Shown here piece by piece: positions 48,376 through 56,168 of a stretch of DNA of 64,000 nucleotides; the first letter of the stretch is position 1; each line of letters starts with the position of its first letter. The DNA comes from Sphingomonas sp. Leaf407 (GTDB lineage: Bacteria > Pseudomonadota > Alphaproteobacteria > Sphingomonadales > Sphingomonadaceae), in assembly GCF_001425385.1 (NCBI RefSeq), contig NZ_LMQO01000004.1:1-64000 (forward strand), in the 5' to 3' direction. Position numbers and translations under genes: made by a program. The notes under the pieces were generated by a model. That model saw nothing but the letters and a program-made list of their open reading frames with translations, made no database searches and was not told the origin of the DNA.

Positions 48376-49509
48376 TCAATCGAACAGCGTCCGATGGAAG
48401 ACCAGCGACGCCGCGCCCAACGGTCCGGCGAGATCGGGTTCCAGGCTAGCGACATCAAGTAACGTCATCGGCGCGCGTGTCGCACGCCGGTCGGTCAGCG
48501 TCGTTTCCGGCCATTCCGCCGCGTCGACGATCCGACGCGCCAGCATGCGCGGCAAACGGCCCCCCAGGATCAGCGCCTCGCAGTCCAGGGTGCGGCGAAG
48601 CACGCCGAACAGATAGGAGAAGCTTGGTTGGTGCTCGGTCAGCCATGCTTCGACACCGGGCCATGCCGGATCGAACCGCGCGACCATGTCGGCGATCCCG
48701 GTGGTCGATACGCCGTGATCGGCGAGGCAGCCGCGCAGCGTCGCGAGATTGGGAGTGGCCCGTCCCGCCATTGGAAAGAGACCCGCGATCTCCCCCGCAT
48801 TGCCGTGTCGACCCCGCATCAGCACCCCATCGACGATGATCCCCGCACCGAACCCCGAAGCGACGTTGACGTAGCACGAACTCGCATAGCGCGAGCCGAC
48901 GCCAAGCAGGCGTTCACCCAATGCTGCGGCGCTGGCGATGTTCTCGACGACGACAGGCATCGTCAGCCGACGCGATGCGTCCGCGCGCAGATCGACCAGC
49001 GCCCAGTCTTCCAGCTCTTCGGCCGGGTTCACCATGTCGGGCGCGACAAAAAAGCCCGCGACGGCAATGCCGAGGCCATTCAGCCTGTCCGGTTCGATAC
49101 CCAGGGACGACAACGCCCCGGTCCCGAACGACGCGGCTGCGTCCAACAGGTCGCCACGCGGCATGCCCGGCATCGTGATCTCGGCGCGCGCCCGCACGCA
49201 TCCGGCCAGGTCGAGCAGGGCGACGTCGGCGCGATCGGTCATTACCGACAATCCAAGCGCAAAGGCCGCATCCGGCACGATATGGATGATATTGCTGGGT
49301 TGCCCCCGGCCTTCCGCAACGGTTGCCCCGGCGCGGACCAGGCCGGCCACCTCCAATTCCTCGGTCGCACGAAAGATCGCGGTCCCGGAAAGGCCGGTTT
49401 CACGGATCAGCACCGATCGCGAAACGCTACCGTGCCGCCTGATCGCGGCGAGCACCGTGCGTGCGCGCACAGAAACGCCTGCGGCTTTGATCAAACGCCC
49501 CTTCATCAT
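48376..49509 (-). CDS. ROK-family transcriptional regulator (NagC/XylR type)
   Basis: A 377-residue regulator. The winged helix-turn-helix (RTVLAAIRRHGSVSRSVLIR, ETGLSGTAIFRATEELEVAG) is followed by a ROK sugar-kinase-like domain (LGLSVMTDRADVALLDLAGC, VVVENIASAAALGERLLGVG, ASGFGAGIIVDGVLMRGRHG, NAGEIAGLFPM). The usual ROK zinc cluster C-x-C-G-x-x-G-C-x-E is absent; the matching position reads RGCLADHGV. This suggests a divergent regulator. It is divergent from the TBDR gene at 49620, so it probably controls that operon through the ATATC/GATAT repeat between them. ATG 49506 is an equal alternative start. Confidence 0.85.
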   Translation of the reverse strand: MMKGRLIKAAGVSVRARTVLAAIRRHGSVSRSVLIRETGLSGTAIFRATEELEVAGLVRAGATVAEGRGQPSNIIHIVPDAAFALGLSVMTDRADVALLDLAGCVRARAEITMPGMPRGDLLDAAASFGTGALSSLGIEPDRLNGLGIAVAGFFVAPDMVNPAEELEDWALVDLRADASRRLTMPVVVENIASAAALGERLLGVGSRYASSCYVNVASGFGAGIIVDGVLMRGRHGNAGEIAGLFPMAGRATPNLATLRGCLADHGVSTTGIADMVARFDPAWPGVEAWLTEHQPSFSYLFGVLRRTLDCEALILGGRLPRMLARRIVDAAEWPETTLTDRRATRAPMTLLDVASLEPDLAGPLGAASLVFHRTLFD

Positions 49510-49566
49510 GCTCCATGGCTACCGACTGCGGCGAAAATCCACCAGTAGCGACCCACTGTCAAATTA

Positions 49567-49585
49567 ATATCATACAACACGATAT
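49567..49585. promoter_or_regulatory. Candidate ROK operator ATATC-N9-GATAT
   Basis: A 5-bp inverted repeat in an AT-rich stretch midway between the ROK gene (start 49509) and the TBDR (start 49620). AT-rich spaced palindromes are typical NagC/Mlc targets. Position-based assignment. Confidence 0.4.
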
Positions 49586-49619
49586 ATAAAGGCGGGAGAT
49601 AATGGGGGACTGATTCGAG

Positions 49620-52361
49620 ATGCGTTGCCAAATCCGTTGGGTTCACGGCCTGCTGGCCGGCACGATGCTGACAAGCACTACCGCGCTGGCGCAGTCGCAA
49701 GCATCTGCTGCGGCTGCAGAGCAGACTGTGGCAGAAGGCTCCGAAGAGGGTCAGGAGATCGTCGTCACCGGCTTTCGCGCCTCACAGCGTTCGGCGACCA
49801 AGGCGAAGCGCGACTCCGCCGTCATCCTCGATGCCGTTTCGCAGGATGATGTGGGGCGGCTGCCCGACCTCAACATCGTCGAGGCCAGCCGGCGGATCAC
49901 GGGTGTGTCCGTAGTCGGCGGTGCCGATCCGACCAAAAACCGCGACATCTATCAGCGCGCCACGATCCGCGGGCTCGATCCCAGATACAATCTGGTGACG
50001 ATCGACGGGATCCCGCTGGCCTCGCCCGACTGGGTGTTCCGCGGCGCGCGGCTCGACATGCTGCCGTCGTCGCTCGTGTCGCGGATCGAGGCGGTCAAGA
50101 GCGTCACCGCGCAATATGATCCGCACGCGCTGGGCGGCCGGATCAACATCGTGTCCAAGAGCGCCTTCGACGGACGCGGCGACCGATTCTTCGTCATGAA
50201 CGCCAATGGCGGCTACAACGACACCGCCGGCAAGCTCATCCGCAAGGGCGGAGCATCGGTCCGTGCGGATGCGACCAGCGCGATGCGCTTCGGTGCCGAT
50301 CATACGTTCGGAATCGTCGCATCGGTGGAATATCAGCGGTTGCCGTCCAGCGCGCGCGCCGAACTGCCGGGCGACAGCAATGGTGCGGGCTGGTCGTACT
50401 TTACCGCGGCGGGTGCGCGAACGCCGTTCTCCAATCGGTCGACCGGATTCCTCGTGCCGGTGCGCAACCAGGATTATTTCTTCGAGAACATGCGAACCCG
50501 GGTGAGCGGCAATCTGAAGCTGGAATGGCATCCCGACGATGCGACGGAGGTTTCGCTGTTCGGCGGCTATTATCACGACAAGGATACCGAGACGCGGTAC
50601 GAGATCCTGACGCTGCCGACCGGCGCGCCGACGGCGGTCACCGCGACGAGCGGCGCGTTCGCGCAGGGCGATCTTCAGCAGGGGCTGACCTATCAGCCGG
50701 TCACGCGCGATACCTGGCTGATCGATGCCAAGGGGCGCCATGATTTCGGCGACGGCATCGTGCTCGACACGACGCTGGCGCGCTCGAAGGCGGAATACCG
50801 CGAACTGCGCGAGATGATAAAGTACGACACCAATCCGCGCGCCGGTACGTCCTCGGCCGGGTTCCTGCCGGCGTTCGGTTATGGCTATACCATCACGGAC
50901 GGCCGTCCGCGGCTTACGATCAACGATACTGCGGCTGCCAACAATCCCGACAGCTACCGCGCGCTCTATTATCGCAGCATCAACCGGGATCTCGATTCCA
51001 CCGTCGATTTCGGCAAGGTCAACCTTGGCATCAACGCGACCGCCGACGATCGGGGTTTCGGGGCGAACGTGGGTGCGGCGGTCACGCGGACCGACCTGTC
51101 CTACGACCAGCGCTACACCGAATATGTCCCCGTCAATGTCGCAGGGCAGGTAACCGCCGGAACGCTGCGCGGCATCCTCTACGACAAGAACCCGACCGCC
51201 TATCTGACGCCGGCCGTTCGTTATCTCCTGATCGATCGGCAGGCGGCATGGCAGCGTTTCGAAACCAGTCGCAGCGCGTTCACCACCACCAACCAGGTCG
51301 CCAACAACGCGGCCGACGATTTTCGCGATCTGGAGACGACGAAGGCGATCTATGCGCAGGGACTGTTCCGCGCCGATCGCTTCGATGTGCAGGCGGGTGT
51401 CCGCTACGATGCGACGACGCTGGTCATCGACACGAACCAGGCGCCCACGACACGGGGTTCGACCGCATATGAGCCGGTCCGTCGGACGACCGACTATGCC
51501 TATTGGCTTCCCTCCGCGCTGGCAACGTACCAGCTCGGCGACGGAATGCGGGTGCGGGCGGGCGTATCGAAGACGATCGGCCGACCCGATTATAGCCAAT
51601 ATGCCGCCCGCACCTCGTTCGGAATCGGCACGGACGGGACGCTGACGATCAACACCGGCAATCCCGATCTGAAACCGCGCGAGGCGTGGAATTACGACCT
51701 GTCCTACGAATGGTACATGGGCGCTGGGATGCTGTCGGTCGCCGGTTTCGTGAAGGACATCAGGAACGAGATTTTCACGAGCAGCCAGCAGGGTCCGGTC
51801 ACCACCTTCCAGGGCGTGACGTATCAAAGCGTCTTCGTCAGCACGCCGCGCAATGCCGCCGGGGCGACGGTGAAGGGACTTGAGGTCGGCTATACGATGG
51901 ATCGTATCGCCGCGCTGCCGGGCTTGGGCTTCAATGCGAACTTTACGCTCCTCGACGGATCGTACCGGCAGCCGGTCAGCGCCGCGGGGATTGCATCGGG
52001 GCTGTCTGCGACCCGCAAGACGAGCGGGCTGATCCAGCAGCCGGACTACATTGCCAATATGACGCTGTTCTATGCGACCGGGCCGGTCGAACTCCGCGCC
52101 TCGTACAACCGCATCGGCCGCGCGCTGCAATCGGCCGACGGCGACACGCCGACGCGCGATCTCTACCAGGAACCGCGCCAGCAGGTCGACGTGCAGGTGC
52201 GCCTGGCCGTGCGCGAAGGCGTGGAACTGGTCGGGCAGGTACAGAATCTGACCAAGGAACCGTTCGTCGTCCGCCAGGGTACGGGTCGCGACTATCTGAA
52301 CTACTTCTTCCCCGTGGGCCGGACGTTCTGGCTGGGTCTGTCGTGGAAGCCGAACTGGTGA
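49620..52361 (+). CDS. TonB-dependent receptor, Xanthomonas/Caulobacter carbohydrate class
   Basis: A 913-residue receptor of the TIGR01782-like (TonB-Xanth-Caul) class. It has a signal peptide (VHGLLAGTMLTSTTALAQ), TonB box EIVVTGFRASQRSATKAKRD, and the diagnostic plug segments AVSQDDVGRLPDLNIVEASR, RITGVSVVG, ATIRGLDPRYNLVTIDGIPL and SRIEAVKSVTAQYDPHALGG. The barrel ends TFWLGLSWKPNW. These receptors usually import plant-derived oligosaccharides. It is coupled by GTGA overlap to the secreted protein gene that follows and is controlled by the divergent ROK regulator (inferred). Confidence 0.88.
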   Translation: MRCQIRWVHGLLAGTMLTSTTALAQSQASAAAAEQTVAEGSEEGQEIVVTGFRASQRSATKAKRDSAVILDAVSQDDVGRLPDLNIVEASRRITGVSVVGGADPTKNRDIYQRATIRGLDPRYNLVTIDGIPLASPDWVFRGARLDMLPSSLVSRIEAVKSVTAQYDPHALGGRINIVSKSAFDGRGDRFFVMNANGGYNDTAGKLIRKGGASVRADATSAMRFGADHTFGIVASVEYQRLPSSARAELPGDSNGAGWSYFTAAGARTPFSNRSTGFLVPVRNQDYFFENMRTRVSGNLKLEWHPDDATEVSLFGGYYHDKDTETRYEILTLPTGAPTAVTATSGAFAQGDLQQGLTYQPVTRDTWLIDAKGRHDFGDGIVLDTTLARSKAEYRELREMIKYDTNPRAGTSSAGFLPAFGYGYTITDGRPRLTINDTAAANNPDSYRALYYRSINRDLDSTVDFGKVNLGINATADDRGFGANVGAAVTRTDLSYDQRYTEYVPVNVAGQVTAGTLRGILYDKNPTAYLTPAVRYLLIDRQAAWQRFETSRSAFTTTNQVANNAADDFRDLETTKAIYAQGLFRADRFDVQAGVRYDATTLVIDTNQAPTTRGSTAYEPVRRTTDYAYWLPSALATYQLGDGMRVRAGVSKTIGRPDYSQYAARTSFGIGTDGTLTINTGNPDLKPREAWNYDLSYEWYMGAGMLSVAGFVKDIRNEIFTSSQQGPVTTFQGVTYQSVFVSTPRNAAGATVKGLEVGYTMDRIAALPGLGFNANFTLLDGSYRQPVSAAGIASGLSATRKTSGLIQQPDYIANMTLFYATGPVELRASYNRIGRALQSADGDTPTRDLYQEPRQQVDVQVRLAVREGVELVGQVQNLTKEPFVVRQGTGRDYLNYFFPVGRTFWLGLSWKPNW

Positions 52362-53491
52362 GGGGGTTTTCCCGCATCCTCGCGCTGGCGGGCATGTGCA
52401 TGCCCGCCCCACCGGCGCTGGCCGATGGCGCGCGGCCGGCCGATACCGTGCGGATCGTTTTGAAATTCGTGAAGCTTGGCGTGGCGGACATGCCAGTCGC
52501 GCGGTTCGATCCGGCATCGTGCCCGTCCTGCACGGCTGTCACTGAGCCGTTGTTCAATGCGGAGAATGCGCGCGAGACGGTGATCGCGCTGAGCGTGCCG
52601 CGTCGGCGGTCGCTGGAACTTGCCTTCCAAGGGCCGGGCAAGGCTGTTCGTCGGGTCATTCTGGAGGGCGGCGACCTGCCGTTCCGATACGATGCGGGAC
52701 GCCTCGTCGTGCAGGTGCCGCCGGTCGCTGCAGATGCCGTCACCGCGGCCGAAGTGGCGACGCATATCGTCGAACCGGGCATGGTCCTGCGCTTCGAACA
52801 TGCCGATCCGGTGCGACGTGCCGGTTTCTATGCAACGGGGCCGTTCCCCGACGTGCAACGCCGGGCCGCCAATGTCCTGGAGTTCGCGCAACGCGAAGTT
52901 ATTCGCGAACTGGGGTTGGGCGAACAGGTCGAACGTGAGCATCTGGGGCGGATCCAGATCATGGGGTTCGATACCAACGCCCCCCACGGCCATACCGACG
53001 CCCCGCCGCACATGCACATGCACCTGCGCTGGCCAGGCAATAGGGGGACACAGATCGGGCATTATTATATCGGTGCCGACGGTCTGCTGACCCACAATCA
53101 GGTGGGAGTGAAGGATATTCCCGGCAGGGAACGCCGTTTCGGGCGTGGCGAGCCTTTCACGACGGTCGGTCCCAATGACCGTGGAATCTATACCCACCGG
53201 ATCACGACCGAAGGTTGGCTGGAGCTTGGTCGGGCAGGAGAGAAACCATGTCTGATCCAGCCCGATGGCAGCACCGGCTTTCAGTCGGGTGCGACGATCC
53301 GGTGTCCCGGACACCCTGTTACACGTATCGGGGTTGAGGACGATCGATCGCGTGGCGTCATCACCGTTGCAACCGGCGCTGTAACCGAAACCTTCCGGTA
53401 CGACACCGACACAGGGGAGTTGACCTCACCCGCTGCGGTCACGCCACCGGGGCCTTCCGTCTATCAGGACGAACCGATCAATCCAGCGTAG
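52358..53491 (+). CDS. Secreted protein of unknown function with His-rich motif
   Basis: A 377-residue protein starting at GTG 52358, which overlaps the receptor stop (GTGA). It has a signal peptide (GFSRILALAGMCMPAPPALA). The central region has a striking cluster, NAPHGHTDAPPHMHMHLRWP (about residues 207-226), followed by TQIGHYYIGADGLLTHNQVG. This gives at least six His residues that could bind a metal, as in cupin-like or metalloenzyme sites. Four cysteines in pairs (CPSC; later CLIQ and CPGH) may form disulphides. No family is recognised. Coupling to a ROK-regulated oligosaccharide-type receptor suggests periplasmic processing or binding of the same ligand. Confidence 0.7.
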   Translation: MRGFSRILALAGMCMPAPPALADGARPADTVRIVLKFVKLGVADMPVARFDPASCPSCTAVTEPLFNAENARETVIALSVPRRRSLELAFQGPGKAVRRVILEGGDLPFRYDAGRLVVQVPPVAADAVTAAEVATHIVEPGMVLRFEHADPVRRAGFYATGPFPDVQRRAANVLEFAQREVIRELGLGEQVEREHLGRIQIMGFDTNAPHGHTDAPPHMHMHLRWPGNRGTQIGHYYIGADGLLTHNQVGVKDIPGRERRFGRGEPFTTVGPNDRGIYTHRITTEGWLELGRAGEKPCLIQPDGSTGFQSGATIRCPGHPVTRIGVEDDRSRGVITVATGAVTETFRYDTDTGELTSPAAVTPPGPSVYQDEPINPA

Positions 53492-53599
53492 TCCGGTTGA
53501 CGGGACATGTTGGCAAACGGCTCATTCCCACCCCTTTGTTTGCCGCAATGCGCGACGCAGGGCCGTTGCCCGTGCCCGTCGCCGACACGGCCATGGCTG

Positions 53600-54240
53600 G
53601 CTGTTCCAACGCAAGGCGTTGCTGGCGCGTCGATTGGCAGAGGTCGAAGCGAAGATTGCAGCCGATGCGCTGGAGGACGTGCTCGCCCCGCTCGTCGATC
53701 CGGATCACCGATCTGCTCGCCGACGTAGGTCGCTGGACCGGCCTCACTGGCTGTTTCACCCATCTAACGACGGGGCGGGCGCAAGCGACTGGCGCGATCA
53801 GCCCGCACAAGGGCAGCGAACCGGCCACCTCTTTCTACACGCACGTCTCCGACCGCTATGCGCCGTTCCATTCCGGGGTCATCTCCGCCGGGGCCGGCGA
53901 GGCGGCGCATGTCCTCGACGGTCTGCTCCATCACGGTGCCGATCTCGCGATCGAACGCCACCATACCGATGGGGGCGGCGTCTCCGATCATGTCTTTGCA
54001 CTATGCCACCTGCTCGGCTTCCGCTTCGCGCCGCACATCCCCAACATTGCCGTCCGGCGCCTGCACCGGTTCGCCGACATGCGGCTTGGACCGGACATCG
54101 CCCCGCTCGCAGCGCAGCCGATCGACGAGGCGCTGATCGCCGACTACTGGAACGACACGATCCGGCTCGCGACCTCGATCCGCACCGGCGGCACCAGCGC
54201 ATCAACCTGACCGGCGACTATCTCTCGGCCGGCCCCGGCG
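53600..54240 (+). pseudogene. Tn3-family transposase remnant (TnpA)
   Basis: Fragments of a Tn3-type TnpA appear in more than one frame. LAEVEAKIAADALEDVLAPL comes first, then ITDLLADVGRWTGLTGCFTH and LTTGRA. After a deletion come SFYTHVSDRYAPFHSGVISA, EAAHVLDGLLHHGADLAIER, HHTDGGGVSDHVFALCHLLG and FRFAPHIPNIAVRRLHRF, part of the catalytic domain (the Asp in VLDGLL and HTDGGG region). About 100 residues around the junction and both ends are missing; intact TnpA is about 1000 residues. No terminal repeats were found. Confidence 0.8.
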
Positions 54241-54447
54241 CACCAAACGGTAAGCTGCGACCCCTGCGTCAGATCACCCGGCTGCCGGCATGATCGTCGC
54301 TACCGTATGTCTGTGCCCCTTCTACGTGACGCTCCCTTGCCGTAGCGTTCGCGGTCGCCAGCAATGACACCAGCGCTGGCGCCATTCGGCGCGAATAGGT
54401 CAATATGAAGATCCCCCGATCAACGATATGATGTTACATTCTACTAG

Positions 54448-55856
54448 TACTACCTGGGCACTTTGACATCAGAGGGCAGTCGAAGGCGTTTTTGGCAGTG
54501 TGGGCATAGGACGGGTGGAACGAGGCGCTCGAAGAGTTTGCCGATGATGGCTTGTCGGACCGTGGGCAGGCTTGGCGCTGGCGGTGGTCCCGGTAGTCGG
54601 GTGGTTATTTTTTCCCCGCCCCGTCCGACGATATTCGGCGAGGTGCAGATGCTGGAGATAGGCACAGGCAATGCATGCCATCAGCGCATGTCGGTGCAGG
54701 CCGGTCCATGAGCGCCCTTCGAAATGGTCGAGGCCCAGTTCCTCCTTCAATTGCTGGTGACCCTGTTCGCATACTCAGCGCGCCTTGGTCGCTCCTGCCA
54801 AGTCACGGCGCGTCGTGTCGGCCGGCAGGTTCGACAGATAGTATTTGCGCTCGCCCGACGAGCGCCATTCGCCGACCAGCCAGACCTCCGCGCCGGGCAG
54901 GTGACGGTTGTTGCCCCAGGTCGGGCCATCGCCGACGCGCACCCGGCACATCGCAAACCGGGCCGTCAGCTTGCCCCTGGTCCCGTGCCGCCACGCGACA
55001 TGTCGCCACTTCAGCCCGGCCAACAGCGTCTCGGCGTCGCATGGCTCCCTGTCCGGTGTCGGCTTGCAGGCACGTCCAACACGAGCCACGATCCGCACAT
55101 CGGCGTCGTATATTTTCTGGTTCTTCGCGATGCCTACCGCCCAGCGTAGCCCGCGTGCATCCAGTCCGTGACGGAAAGCCGCGCTGGTACCGCAGCCGGC
55201 ATCGGCCAGTACGGTACCAAAGCGCACACCGGCTGCCTGGATACGATCGATCTCCGCCAATGCGATCTTGCCTTTCGTCCACGGCATCATCGCATCTTCG
55301 GGCACACCCCCCTGCAAGCAGCGGCCTGGCTCGTTCGTCCATGCTTCGGGCAGGAACAGCCGTAGCCCGAGCGGAACCGGCACCTCGCCTTGCGCCAGCG
55401 TCGAGGAAACCAGCGACTGGCAGTTCGCCTGTTTGCCCAGTGCGCCGCAGTATTGCCGCGCCACCCAGACCGACAGCACTCCCTTCTTCGGCAAGGCCGT
55501 GTCGTCGATTACCAGATAAGCGTCAGGCCCGCCCACCAGGCGATCCGCTTCGTGCGCCAGTTGCGTCCAAAGCGGCGCATCGTCCCAGGCCGGGCTGGCA
55601 ATGAAATGCTGGAGCTGATCGTGACCCGGCAGCCCCAGTCGCGCCACCATTGGCGACAGGCTCTTGCGGTCGCCCGGGCCCAACAGCCCCCGCAGGTACA
55701 ATGGTGCCCACACCCGACGCGTCTTGCGCCCCGTCACTGCCAGAAACGGCGCCGGCCACGCATCCAGTTCCTGCACCCTCTCACGAACGCCAGCCATCGC
55801 TACCTCGCATGCCAGCAGGGGTAGCACCCACGCTACGTTAAACTGCCCAGGTAGTG
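54448..55856. mobile_element. IS701-family insertion sequence
   Basis: A 1.41-kb element. The left end TACTACCTGGGCACTTTGAC and the right end (reverse complement) CACTACCTGGGCAGTTTAAC form inverted repeats differing at a few positions. CTAG flanks both sides (54444-54447 and 55857-55860), a 4-bp target duplication of the YTAR type known for IS701. It encodes a single transposase on the minus strand that is now interrupted by a stop and a frameshift. The right-hand CTAG is also the border of the repeat at 55857-56066. Confidence 0.85.
54450..55827 (-). pseudogene. IS701-family DDE transposase, one stop and one frameshift
   Basis: It starts near 55827 (ATG 55797, MAGVRERVQELDAWPAPFLA, is the likely real start). 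It carries the DDE-superfamily segments AYLVIDDTALPKKGVLSVWV (first Asp) and VRFGTVLADAGCGTSAAFRH (second Asp), with the Glu expected in KEELGLDHFEGRSWTGLHRH. A TGA at 54775-54777 replaces the Trp expected after ATKAR, and the same frame then continues CEQGHQQLKEELGLDHFEGR. Near 54610 an A6 run coincides with a shift to the frame that ends RQAIIGKLFERLVPPVLCPH then CQKRLRLP. An active protein is unlikely unless the stop is read through. Confidence 0.82.
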
Positions 55857-56066
55857 CTAGGGCCGATCGACATTCCTTCGCGCGTCGTCACCCCGGACTC
55901 GTTCCGGGGTCCACCTGGCCGCAAATGCGGTCAATGGAGGCTCAAGGCATACCGATTGCCGAGCCGTGGACCCCGGAACAAGTCCGGGGTGACGAAAGGG
56001 GCGGCTGTGTCGGCCGAAGATGACGATGACTGGCCGGAAATGCTGAATGTCGATCGACTCCAGTAG
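55857..56066. repeat. REP-doublet (REPIN/MITE-like) repeat, copy A
   Basis: About 210 bp. It begins CTAGGGCCGATCGACATTCC and ends GCTGAATGTCGATCGACTCC then AGTAG, so GATCGACATTC is a terminal inverted repeat. Inside are two REP hairpins in opposite orientation, GTCACCCCGGAC...GTCCAC at 55887-55914 and GTGGACCCCGG...GGTGAC at 55966-55993. The same organisation occurs at 60348-60568. The IS701 element abuts its left CTAG. Confidence 0.8.
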
Positions 56067-56084
56067 AATCGTTCACCAACTGGA

Positions 56085-56102
56085 CCCCGGCCTTCGCCGG
56101 GG
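56085..56102. repeat. REP-type palindrome CCCCGGC-CTTC-GCCGGGG
   Basis: The same 18-mer as at 2057-2074, here 18 bp after repeat copy A and 66 bp beyond the stop of the minus-strand receptor gene. Confidence 0.75.
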
Positions 56103-56168
56103 TACGCCGAGCCTCAGCAATCGACGGCACTTTCGCAGAGGAATCCTTGTCAGGGGGGAGCAGTACGA

